NCBI GenBank assembly: GCA_039025395.1
Contig: JBCCOK010000009.1
Span: 42,046-106,045, forward strand
Source of the DNA: Hoeflea_A sp039025395
GTDB lineage: Bacteria > Pseudomonadota > Alphaproteobacteria > Rhizobiales > Rhizobiaceae
Length of the DNA stretch: 64,000 nt
Reading direction: 5' to 3'
Shown here: piece by piece, positions 33,319 through 41,307 of the stretch
How positions within the stretch are numbered: the stretch's first letter is position 1
How the letters are laid out: the number at the start of each line of letters is the position of its first letter
Notes under the pieces: model-generated
The model's database searches: none
Told to the model about the DNA's origin: nothing
What the model saw: the letters and a program-made list of their open reading frames with translations, nothing else
Made by a program: the position numbers and the translations under genes

Positions 33319-33350
33319 GGACAAATCAAGAAAAATATTCCGATTTGTCC
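33319..33350. promoter_or_regulatory. inverted repeat GGACAAATC / GATTTGTCC, probable GntR operator
   Basis: A perfect nine-base inverted repeat (33319-33327 and 33342-33350) with a 14-base spacer sits between the candidate promoter and the TRAP receptor gene. The half-site GGACAAAT recurs at 37337-37344 and, inverted as TTTGTCC, at 37243-37249, both in the upstream region of the nearby GntR gene. This distribution suggests it is the binding site of that regulator. A 33144-33507 gap without a gene is otherwise featureless. Confidence 0.55.
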
Positions 33351-33507
33351 GATCCGACAACAAGAGGGATTACCAATCGACGGCTCCGTATCGCGGGCCC
33401 ATCACGCCAAACGTCCAAAGATTGGCTTGTAGACACCGGCCGCGTCGGCATTTTGACGTTGAGCGGTGTAGTCGGATCGTCTCACACAACCGAAGGAGAA
33501 CTTCGAA

Positions 33508-34455
33508 ATGTTTCCTAAAAGTCTTTTGGCAGCAGCCTTTCTGGTGGCTTCGGCAAACGTCGCCGCCGCGGACGTTGTCGCCCTGGGTTCAACGGCCACC
33601 GGCGGCACGAGTCAGATCGGCCGGACGCTCGCCGCAACGGTTTCCGAAGTATCCCCCTTGCAAATGCGCCCGCAGGAAGTCGCCAATACCGCCGATTATA
33701 TTCCGCTCGTCAATGCCGGTGAAATCGAATTCGGCATTGCCAATGTTGTCCAGACATATTTTGCCCATACCGGGACCGGTATGTCGGACGGCAGGCCCAA
33801 TGCGAACCTGCGCATGGTCGCAACGCTTATGCCGTTCCGCGCCGGTTTCATTGTTCCGGTCGATAGCGACATTCAGTCAATGTCAGATCTTAGCGGCAAA
33901 AGCGTTCCGTCGTTTTCGGACGGTGCTCTCGGCCAGCATGTCTTTTTTGCAGGTCTAGCCAATGGCGGACTCACCGAAGACGATGTCGACAATGTCCCGG
34001 TGCCTAATTTTCCGCGGATGTGGGCGAGCTTCGGTGAAGGAACAACCGATGTGACCATTGTTGTGGTCGGCGCGGCTACGGCGCAGGAGTTCGATGCGAC
34101 GATGGGCGGAATTCGTTATATCGACCTCGACAACTCACCCGAAGCGCTTTCACGCATGCAGGAGTGGCTGCCTCAAATGTTCCTCATGGAAGTGGACGGT
34201 TCGGCCAATCTCGCTGGCATCAAAGAACCGACCCATGTGTTTGCCTATTATTACACGCTGTTCGCTTCGAAGGACACGAGTGACGAGCAGGTCTACGAAG
34301 TGGTGAAGGCGCTGCATGAATCGGAAGACAAGCTGATTGCTTCAGGCCCTATATTCGATGGCTTCAGCGCGGCCAATATGGGCAAGCAGGTCGACATTCC
34401 CTATCATCCGGGCGCCATCAAGTTCTACAAGGAACAGGGCATCTGGGAAGAATAG
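33508..34455 (+). CDS. TRAP transporter TAXI-family solute receptor
   Basis: A 315-residue periplasmic receptor with a Sec signal (about 1-21, ending NVAAA-DV). The mature protein begins VALGSTATGGTSQIGRTLA, typical of TAXI receptors, and continues with the NAGEIEFGIANV and GKSVPSFSDGALGQH segments. It captures a substrate, probably an organic acid, for the fused permease encoded 18 bases downstream. A good ribosome site (aaggag) precedes the ATG. Confidence 0.92.
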   Translation: MFPKSLLAAAFLVASANVAAADVVALGSTATGGTSQIGRTLAATVSEVSPLQMRPQEVANTADYIPLVNAGEIEFGIANVVQTYFAHTGTGMSDGRPNANLRMVATLMPFRAGFIVPVDSDIQSMSDLSGKSVPSFSDGALGQHVFFAGLANGGLTEDDVDNVPVPNFPRMWASFGEGTTDVTIVVVGAATAQEFDATMGGIRYIDLDNSPEALSRMQEWLPQMFLMEVDGSANLAGIKEPTHVFAYYYTLFASKDTSDEQVYEVVKALHESEDKLIASGPIFDGFSAANMGKQVDIPYHPGAIKFYKEQGIWEE

Positions 34456-34473
34456 GATCAGAGAGCTGCGCGG

Positions 34474-36384
34474 ATGCGACGTTTCATCCACAATGGCGCG
34501 TCCGTCTGCGCAATTCTTATCCCCGTCCTTTCGCTTTTATGGGCATCTGGCGCACCGCTCCATCTCGGTATCCGTGTCTATACTGAGCAACTGCTGATCG
34601 CCTCGGCCACCCTGGCCATGGCGATTTGCTTTCTCAGGCGGTCATTGAACCGCGACACGCGCGAAGCAGAGGATGCGCCCTGGTTTGACCAACTGGGCGC
34701 CGTCATCGCGCTGAGCTACGGTGTCTTTCTGACGCTCCGATTTCCCTACCTGACCGAGAACCTGTTCTACGCGCAGCAAGAGGCGCTGATCGTCGCGAGC
34801 ATCGGCCTCATCCTGCTGCTGGAGACCGTACGCCGGGCGATTGGATGGCCGCTGATTCTCATATTGGCCGCTGTTTGCCTGTACGCGCTTTTTTCCGATC
34901 ACCTTTCGGGTCCGCTGCAATCGCGCGCCGTTAGCCCCGAGAGGCTGGTTGTCTTTGCCGTCCTCGACAGCGCCTCGATGGTGGGGGCAGCCTTGACGAT
35001 CGCTGTGGTCGTGGTTGTGCCCTATGTCGTTCTGGCACGGCTGCTGCTTGCCAGCGGCGGATCCGGCGTCTTTTCTGATCTGTCGGTCAGCGTCGTCGGC
35101 GGAAGCCGCGGAGGTGCGGGCAAGATAGCCGTGGTCGGCTCCGCGCTGTTCGGCTCGATATCCGGTACTGCCGTTTCCAATGTCGCCTCGACAGGCGCAA
35201 TCACGATCCCGCTCATGACCAAGGCCGGCTACCGTCCGAAAACGGCCGCGGCCATTGAAGCCGCATCGTCGACGGGTGGTCAGCTTGTCCCTCCAATCAT
35301 GGGCGCTTCGGCGTTTCTGATGGCGGAAAATCTGCGCGTTCCCTATGCGGAAGTGGTCATGGCAGCGCTGATCCCGTCGATCCTATACTACGTGTCGCTG
35401 CTGTACTTCACCGATTTCGAGGCGGCGCGGCGCAACCTCAAACCGGTTGAGGGCGCACGTCCTTCAGCCTTGTCGGTGCTGCGCCGCGGATGGTTCGTGC
35501 TGCTGCCCTTTGTCATCCTGATCGTCGGACTCTTCACCTTCAATCTGCGCCCCGAGACCGCAGCTCTGGCGGCGCTCGGCGTGCTTTTCGTAACGGCGCT
35601 TTACAAGACCTATGACGGCAGCCGGATCAAGGGTCGCGATCTGATCAGAACCCTGCGCGAGACCGGGTTCATTGCCGTCGACATCGTTCTGATCTGCGCG
35701 ATCGCCAGCATTGTCATTGGCGTGGTGAGCCTGTCCGGCCTGAGCTTCGGGCTGACTTTCTTCCTGGTCCAGGTGGGACAGGGATCGCTGCTGCTGCTGC
35801 TTATGCTGACCGCTGTGCTTTGCATCCTGCTCGGTATGGGTTTACCCACTGTTGGGGTTTACCTGCTGCTTGCGGCACTGGCCGCGCCGCCGCTTGTCGA
35901 ACTGGGTGTCGAACCGATGGCCGCGCACCTGTTTGTTCTTTATTTCGGCATGCTTTCAATGATTACCCCGCCGGTCGCAATCGCTGCTTTCGTGGCGGCA
36001 AACATGGCGCATACCCCGGCCATGAAGACAGGGTTTGAAGCGGTTCGGATCGGCTGGACCGCCTTTCTCGTGCCGATGCTTTTCGTTGGTTCGCCCGCCC
36101 TGTTGCTTATGGGGTCGAGCTGGATCGAGAGCGGGCTTGCACTGGTGACCGCAATGGCCGGAATCGGGCTTGTGACAGCCGGAGTGGTTGGCTGGTTCCG
36201 CGTTGTGCTTACGGTGCCTTCCCGCCTTGCCTGCATTGCCGCAGGCCTGTGCCTGCTTGTGCCGCATTCGATGTTTAGCTATGGCGTTGCGCTCAACATC
36301 GCGGGCCTTGCACTGGGTGGATTGCTCTGGGTGCTTGCACGCAGGTTCGCCAATGATGGCGAAGCGATGCAAGAACGCGCATAG
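34474..36384 (+). CDS. TRAP transporter fused DctQM permease (TAXI type)
   Basis: A 636-residue inner-membrane protein combining the small four-helix DctQ-like part (about residues 1-150) and the large DctM-like part. Signature segments are GSISGTAVSNVASTGAITIPLM and EAASSTGGQLVPPIMGASAFLMAE in the M domain, and later GMGLPTVGVYLLLAALAAPPLVELG. About sixteen or more transmembrane helices are present. TAXI systems normally have this fusion. It imports the ligand bound by the preceding receptor using the Na+ or H+ gradient. Confidence 0.94.
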   Translation: MRRFIHNGASVCAILIPVLSLLWASGAPLHLGIRVYTEQLLIASATLAMAICFLRRSLNRDTREAEDAPWFDQLGAVIALSYGVFLTLRFPYLTENLFYAQQEALIVASIGLILLLETVRRAIGWPLILILAAVCLYALFSDHLSGPLQSRAVSPERLVVFAVLDSASMVGAALTIAVVVVVPYVVLARLLLASGGSGVFSDLSVSVVGGSRGGAGKIAVVGSALFGSISGTAVSNVASTGAITIPLMTKAGYRPKTAAAIEAASSTGGQLVPPIMGASAFLMAENLRVPYAEVVMAALIPSILYYVSLLYFTDFEAARRNLKPVEGARPSALSVLRRGWFVLLPFVILIVGLFTFNLRPETAALAALGVLFVTALYKTYDGSRIKGRDLIRTLRETGFIAVDIVLICAIASIVIGVVSLSGLSFGLTFFLVQVGQGSLLLLLMLTAVLCILLGMGLPTVGVYLLLAALAAPPLVELGVEPMAAHLFVLYFGMLSMITPPVAIAAFVAANMAHTPAMKTGFEAVRIGWTAFLVPMLFVGSPALLLMGSSWIESGLALVTAMAGIGLVTAGVVGWFRVVLTVPSRLACIAAGLCLLVPHSMFSYGVALNIAGLALGGLLWVLARRFANDGEAMQERA

Positions 36385-36429
36385 GCAAGTTGCATCTCAA
36401 TTATCAGTGCCGGCAACCCGCCTTTGGCG

Positions 36430-37194
36430 CTACTCGCCCCGGTTGCGTTCGATCCGCATCGTATAGGTGAGCTGATCGGCCGGGTGCCAGTTGAAAGATG
36501 CAATCAACACGCCACCGGCCGTGATATAGCGGCGCAAGAGCTGCAATGCCCATGCATCGCGGGACAATCCCAATGTTCGTCCGATCTCGACGGGCATGGG
36601 TAGGGCGCGCACCTCCTGGATCACCTCGTCGATAGGCCCATCGGCATAGCGTTCGAGAAGGCTGAAGAAAGGACCCTCATGGTTCTCAAGCTCGGCCACG
36701 GCGTCGGCGAAACGCAGTGGAATAAAGCTTTGAATGTGACAGACGGCATGTCCGCCCGGACGCGTCCAGCGCACACCTGTAACGCGGAACCACTCCTCGC
36801 CCTCGCGACCGCCGACGCGCACGGCCAAATCGGCATCGAGCGTGACCTTGGTCGTTTCGTGAATGACGAACCAGGTTTCCAGGGCAATTTCCGCAAGGGC
36901 GTGCAGCGAATCGAAGGATTGGACAAATTCCGCCTTCGGATCGGTTGCGACAACACGAGTTCCCACGCCCTGCTTGCGCTTGACATAGCCTCGGTCGGTC
37001 AGATGTCGTAATGCTTCGCGTACGGTGAACCGGCTGGTCGCGAATTCAGCCGCGAGCTCGACCTCCGTCGGCATCAGGCTACCGACCGGGTAATAACCGG
37101 CTGCAAGGCGTTCACCCAGCACACGCTGGATCCGCTGATATCGCGGACCCTTATCGGCGCTCAATTCCGCCTTTTCCGGTGCTGGTTTGTTCAT
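36430..37194 (-). CDS. GntR/HutC-family regulator with UTRA-like domain
   Basis: A 254-residue regulator. The winged helix-turn-helix occupies about residues 19-85 (RYQRIQRVLGERLAAGYYPVGSLMPTEVELAAEFATSRFTVREALRHL). The rest resembles a UTRA effector domain, ending ASFNWHPADQLTYTMRIER. It is transcribed opposite to the TRAP genes, ending 45 bases from them, and away from the racemase-like gene at 37380. It probably represses the catabolic and transport genes until a pathway metabolite binds. Confidence 0.88.
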   Translation of the reverse strand: MNKPAPEKAELSADKGPRYQRIQRVLGERLAAGYYPVGSLMPTEVELAAEFATSRFTVREALRHLTDRGYVKRKQGVGTRVVATDPKAEFVQSFDSLHALAEIALETWFVIHETTKVTLDADLAVRVGGREGEEWFRVTGVRWTRPGGHAVCHIQSFIPLRFADAVAELENHEGPFFSLLERYADGPIDEVIQEVRALPMPVEIGRTLGLSRDAWALQLLRRYITAGGVLIASFNWHPADQLTYTMRIERNRGE

Positions 37195-37379
37195 GACGCG
37201 AAATCTCGTTGTTGTCTCCGTCTATCGCCCAGGGCATGTCTGTTTGTCCAGTCAATTCAATCTGAAGCTGCCAAGTTTCGACTGGAAAATGGGTGGGTGA
37301 GACGATCTTCAGCGGTTGTACAACAAACAAACATATGGACAAATGTCTACTCTAAGTGCATAATTATTAGACAATTAAT
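37195..37379. promoter_or_regulatory. divergent regulatory region with GGACAAA boxes
   Basis: This gap between the GntR gene and the rightward racemase-like gene has an inverted half-site TTTGTCC (37243-37249) and a direct half-site GGACAAATG (37337-37345), matching the repeat before the TRAP genes. A second small inverted repeat, GTCTA (37345-37349) and TAGAC (37368-37372), lies next to the start at 37380. Likely autoregulation and control of the rightward genes. Confidence 0.5.
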
Positions 37380-38144
37380 ATGACGGTTCTGGGTGACCTT
37401 TTGTCTGTGCGGCATCATTCGACATATGGGTGGCGGGCAAAGATCGGCCTTATCGTTCCGCCGACCAACACCGTAAACGAAAGCGAATGGCGGATTGCCA
37501 TGCCGGAAGGTGTTTCATTCCACACGCATCGCATGGCGCTCCATAGCGACATCGATACCAGCGAAGGGAAAACGCGGCTGCACCGCGACCTTGACGATGC
37601 ATTTGCGATGCTGCTTCCGGCGGAACCCGATGTCGTTGCCTACGCATGTACCGCCGGATCGATGGTCAAACCCGTCGATTCGCTTCCGGCCGCGCTGTCT
37701 CAAAGGCATGGTGTCAAGACGGTCACGACCTCGGCTGCAATCGTCGCTGCGCTTCGTTCGGTCAATGCGAAAAGCCTCTCGGTTGCCACGCCCTATGGAG
37801 AGACACTCAACGCACATGAAGCACGGTTTCTGGAGGACCACGGATTTCGTGTCGAGCGCATATCCGGGCTTGGAATTGGCGAGCGCGGACCTTCGGAGTA
37901 TCCGCTCATCGCCCGGACCAGCATTGAACGTGTGCGCGCGCATGCTTGCGAGGCGTTTGTGCCCGGAAGTGACGCCCTGCTTCTTCTGTGCACCGATTTC
38001 CCATCCCAACCGCTGATCACCGATCTCGAGGCCGAACTGGGTGTGCAGGTCATCACGTCAAATCAGGCGACGCTGTGGGCCTGCCTGCGGGCCGCAAATG
38101 TTGACGACAGGCCTGCACCGCTCGGCAGGCTTGCAATGCACTGA
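37380..38144 (+). CDS. maleate isomerase / Asp-Glu racemase family enzyme
   Basis: A 254-residue member of the maleate cis-trans isomerase/arylmalonate decarboxylase group, with both active-site cysteines: Cys90 in AYACTAGS and Cys204 in LLLCTDFPS. The N-terminal GLIVPPTNTVNESEW and central SVATPYGETLNAHEARFLEDHG segments are family hallmarks. It could isomerise maleate-type diacids or racemise/decarboxylate a malonate derivative. The ATG at 37380 has little ribosome site; a GTG eight codons later is possible. Followed by an isocitrate lyase family gene. Confidence 0.85.
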   Translation: MTVLGDLLSVRHHSTYGWRAKIGLIVPPTNTVNESEWRIAMPEGVSFHTHRMALHSDIDTSEGKTRLHRDLDDAFAMLLPAEPDVVAYACTAGSMVKPVDSLPAALSQRHGVKTVTTSAAIVAALRSVNAKSLSVATPYGETLNAHEARFLEDHGFRVERISGLGIGERGPSEYPLIARTSIERVRAHACEAFVPGSDALLLLCTDFPSQPLITDLEAELGVQVITSNQATLWACLRAANVDDRPAPLGRLAMH

Positions 38145-38194
38145 ACTGCCCAAATGCAATTGGTAAACCAAGAAAACCGGATGAAGAGAGACTG

Positions 38195-39052
38195 ATGGCT
38201 GACCCTGCACTTAAACGCACATTGGAGCGCGGCGATTTTGTTCTGGCGCCCGGTGTATTCGACCTGATTTCGGCCAAGATCGCCGACGGAATGGATTTCA
38301 AGGCGCTCTACATTACCGGTTACGGCACGGTCGCCTCCTATCTCGGCCTGCCCGACGCCGGCATTGCCACCTATCGGGACATGCTCGAGCGGACCCAGCA
38401 GATCGTGAAGATGACGCGTCTGCCCATTATTGCCGATGTGGATACCGGTTATGGCGGACTGCTCAATGTGCGCCAGACCGTGCTCGGGTTCGAGGCAGCC
38501 GGCGCCAGCGCCATACAGATGGAGGACCAGGAGTTTCCGAAACGCTGCGGGCACACGCCGGGCCGCACGGTGATCCCGCTTGACGATATGATCCGCAAGA
38601 TTGAAGTTGCCGTCGACAGCCGGGCAAGCGACGATTTCCTGATCATCGCACGGACGGACTCGCGCACAGCGCTCGGCATTGACGAAGCCATTCGCCGCGG
38701 CAATGCATTTCGCGCCGCCGGCGCCGACGTTGTTTTTGTCGAGGCCCCTGAAACGATTGATGAGATACGCAAGGTGCGCGATGAAATCGACGGGCCGCTG
38801 TTTGCCAACATGGTCAATGGCGGCAGCACGCCTCTTTTGTCTGCGACGCAACTGGCGGAGATGGGCTATCAGATCGCCATTCACCCGGCGCTCGGATTCC
38901 TGGCGGCCGGGGCGGCCTTGAACCGCGCCTATCAAGACTTGCTCACCCATGGCAAAACGAGCGATCAGGTCGAGCTATATCCGTTCGAGGATTTCAATCG
39001 GTTGATCGGCTTTGAAGACGTCTGGGAGTTCGAAAAGAAATACGCCAGTTGA
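38195..39052 (+). CDS. isocitrate lyase/PEP mutase family enzyme
   Basis: A 285-residue TIM-barrel enzyme of the isocitrate lyase/phosphoenolpyruvate mutase superfamily. Metal-binding residues are in DVDTGYG (81-87) and MEDQ (109-112), and the lyase signature is FPKRCGH with Cys118. That signature is found in methylisocitrate lyase, dimethylmalate lyase and oxaloacetate decarboxylase-like members; PEP mutases have a different loop. It probably cleaves a substituted malate or citrate into pyruvate or oxaloacetate and a second acid. It follows the maleate isomerase-like gene and precedes an SDR, suggesting consecutive steps. Confidence 0.9.
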   Translation: MADPALKRTLERGDFVLAPGVFDLISAKIADGMDFKALYITGYGTVASYLGLPDAGIATYRDMLERTQQIVKMTRLPIIADVDTGYGGLLNVRQTVLGFEAAGASAIQMEDQEFPKRCGHTPGRTVIPLDDMIRKIEVAVDSRASDDFLIIARTDSRTALGIDEAIRRGNAFRAAGADVVFVEAPETIDEIRKVRDEIDGPLFANMVNGGSTPLLSATQLAEMGYQIAIHPALGFLAAGAALNRAYQDLLTHGKTSDQVELYPFEDFNRLIGFEDVWEFEKKYAS

Positions 39053-39189
39053 CGGCTGCAATGACAGGCGAGGAACATGACGGCTGTGAGGACTTTGTGC
39101 GCATCGCCGTTTGATTGCGGTGTCGCGCATGTTTTCGACATCGCGATTGTAGCCTTAGACGACCGGTCGCAAGCGAAGGAAGTCCTACC

Positions 39190-39936
39190 GTGAAAAGTCC
39201 TGAGAACGCTTCCACGATTGCGGTGATCGGCGCCTGCGGCGGTATTGGGCGCGCGCTCGTATCATCGCTTTCGACCGCCGGTCATAGGGTCGTGGCCCTC
39301 GATCTGCCGTCTTCCCTGGAACGTCATCCGCCAGATGTGGCGGCAATTCCGATTGATGTCCTTTCGGCCAATTCCATTGCATCGGCCACCGCTTCGCTGG
39401 CAGGCGAAGCCGACAAGCTCGACGGCGTGGTCAACCTCGCCGGATACACCCGCGGCGTGACGCCCCTGGCCGAAACCGATGCGGAGGCTTTCGACGACAC
39501 GGTTGCTGGCAATCTGCGCGGTATTTTCCTGTCGACACAGGCTTTGCTGCCGCGAATCGCCAAGGGCGGGTCCATTGTCCTGGTTTCCTCCGGGCTCGCG
39601 CAATTTATCCGGCCGGGCCACGGGGCCTATGCCGCGTCAAAGGCCGGCGTCATCGCACTCGCAAAGACCTTTGCCTTAGAGTCTGCGCCATCGGTCCGGG
39701 TCAATGCAGTCGCACCCGGACCGGTTCAGACGGCCTTTCTGACCGGCGGTACGGGACGCTCGGACGAGGATCGCCCGAGCATTGTTCACCCCGAACAGTT
39801 TGCGGCAACCGTTCCCATGGGCCGCATCGCCGAACCGCAGGACGTGGTCGGACCGATCGAATTCCTGCTCGGGCCGCAAAGCGGTTTCATGACCGGGCAG
39901 GTCCTGTGGGTCAATGGCGGTGCCTATATGCCGTGA
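39190..39936 (+). CDS. short-chain dehydrogenase/reductase
   Basis: A 248-residue classical SDR with cofactor loop GACGGIG near residue 17, NLAG in place of NNAG, a catalytic serine in LVSSGLA and the YxxxK pair in YAASK. The C terminus FMTGQVLWVNGGAYM is typical of FabG-like dehydrogenases. The GTG at 39190 is chosen because an AAGGAAG ribosome site precedes it and the first beta strand begins soon after. Last of the rightward catabolic genes. Confidence 0.9.
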   Translation: MKSPENASTIAVIGACGGIGRALVSSLSTAGHRVVALDLPSSLERHPPDVAAIPIDVLSANSIASATASLAGEADKLDGVVNLAGYTRGVTPLAETDAEAFDDTVAGNLRGIFLSTQALLPRIAKGGSIVLVSSGLAQFIRPGHGAYAASKAGVIALAKTFALESAPSVRVNAVAPGPVQTAFLTGGTGRSDEDRPSIVHPEQFAATVPMGRIAEPQDVVGPIEFLLGPQSGFMTGQVLWVNGGAYMP

Positions 39937-39942
39937 GCCCGG

Positions 39943-40006
39943 GCTTGTCTCCAATGCCTGGATCGTCTTGCTGCAGTTCAAGCAAGAATACCGTTTGGAG
40001 ACAGGC
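39943..40006. other. nested inverted repeat, possible structured RNA
   Basis: Immediately after the SDR stop there is a 12-base-pair outer stem (39943-39954 with 39995-40006, one G-U pair, containing GTCTCCAA and TTGGAGAC) enclosing a seven-base-pair hairpin TCTTGCT (39966-39972) with AGCAAGA (39981-39987). No T run follows on either strand, so it is not a standard intrinsic terminator. It lies in the gap between convergent genes. It could stabilise the mRNA 3' end, or be a small RNA or a repetitive extragenic element. Confidence 0.5.
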
Positions 40007-40217
40007 ACGCAGCGGCAAACCGCGCTACGGTACGGCAATACACGAGCGACACACTCAATCTCGTTGGTCTGGCATTGAGGGAGGACCGGAAGCTGGTCGA
40101 CAAGATCACGAAGGGCGCGAGAATGCACCCATGAGCCGGACCGATTTCGGCATTCGGCGCAGCATAATCAAAGCTGCCGGTTGATGTTGCCAGCATACTG
40201 GATAAACAAAGACCGTA

Positions 40218-41243
40218 TCAGCGACCCAGCAGCGGCGGGACAATGAGCCAGGCGCTCAGTACAATCCAAGTTGCTATCAGCGCCCAGAACATCAGCGGTT
40301 GGCCAACGCGGCTCACGGGCTCGATAAAATCGGCGCGTCCGGCTCTGAGCGCAAGCCACGTCCAGATCAGAAACAGCACGCCCCAGAAAGCCTGCAGATC
40401 GAAGAAAACCGCCAGCCAGATGCAACAAAGGCCGGTCAGCGCCTTCCAGGCGAGCGGCGCGGAAGAGACGCCGACAAAGGACGGCCCGCCCGATCGGCGC
40501 GGCCGGTCAAGAGATCCGGCTGAGCGGATCATGCAATGGGCGCCCTGCCGGCCTGCAACAAGGGTGCGGCCGCCGGTCAATTCGGAAACCACCTCACCGT
40601 TGATGGATGAAAGTCTTTCCAGCGATTCTTCCTGCGAGGAAACGGTAAAGCAGGGCATCCAGTAGCGAAACTTGCCCCGGACGGATTCCGGCACCTCCTC
40701 GGCCTGAGCGACGACCGTTCCATCCGGGTGCAAAATGTCAAAGGTCGGCCAGGGTGAATCGGACGCCTTGGAGAACTCCCATCCGAAAAGGTCACGGTAA
40801 AACCCCTCGATGAGCGTGATATCAGGGACATGGTGATAGCGGCCGGCGACCTGCCCGACACCGCCCATGGGCGGCGTAATGTCCGGTCCCTGGTAGACGG
40901 TAAAGCCTGCACCGGACGGATCGCGGATCAAGGCAATGCGGCCATTGGCATGAAATGCCTGAGGTTCCACCTCGATGATGGCTCCGTCGTGGCTTCGCGC
41001 CTTGGCAACCGTTTCTTCGATATCCTCGACATGGACATAGGACATCCAGAATGACGGCATGTCGATTTCGGCAAGCTGCGGCGGCATCGGAAAAATGGCA
41101 GCAACCTCTTTCCTGTCGATCACCGCAAAATCGTAAGACCCGTCCCCATGAAAGCGCCAGGAAAAGAGCGCCGCATAGTCCGCTCTGGCGGCAGCCATGT
41201 CGTAGGTCGAAAGATCAGCCCACACAAAATGTCCATAGGTCAT
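40218..41243 (-). CDS. two-domain VOC (glyoxalase) protein fused to a membrane tail
   Basis: A 341-residue protein. Two vicinal-oxygen-chelate modules form about residues 1-120 (YGHFVWADLSTYDMAAARADYAALFSW... FTVYQGPD) and 122-235 (GRYHHVPDITLIEGFYRDLFGWEF...). The C-terminal third has three hydrophobic segments (about 262-280, 283-300 and 316-337) and looks like a small membrane domain. VOC pairs of this sort are usually soluble; a membrane tail is unusual. The start at 41243 fits the first VOC strand; its ribosome site is weak. Role unknown; may act on a reactive aldehyde or an extradiol-type substrate. Confidence 0.8.
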   Translation of the reverse strand: MTYGHFVWADLSTYDMAAARADYAALFSWRFHGDGSYDFAVIDRKEVAAIFPMPPQLAEIDMPSFWMSYVHVEDIEETVAKARSHDGAIIEVEPQAFHANGRIALIRDPSGAGFTVYQGPDITPPMGGVGQVAGRYHHVPDITLIEGFYRDLFGWEFSKASDSPWPTFDILHPDGTVVAQAEEVPESVRGKFRYWMPCFTVSSQEESLERLSSINGEVVSELTGGRTLVAGRQGAHCMIRSAGSLDRPRRSGGPSFVGVSSAPLAWKALTGLCCIWLAVFFDLQAFWGVLFLIWTWLALRAGRADFIEPVSRVGQPLMFWALIATWIVLSAWLIVPPLLGR

Positions 41244-41307
41244 CGTCAAAGTCTGGCATTTGCACGGCGCCCTGCGCAACACGCAGGCGGTTGCATCGCG
41301 GCCGTGG

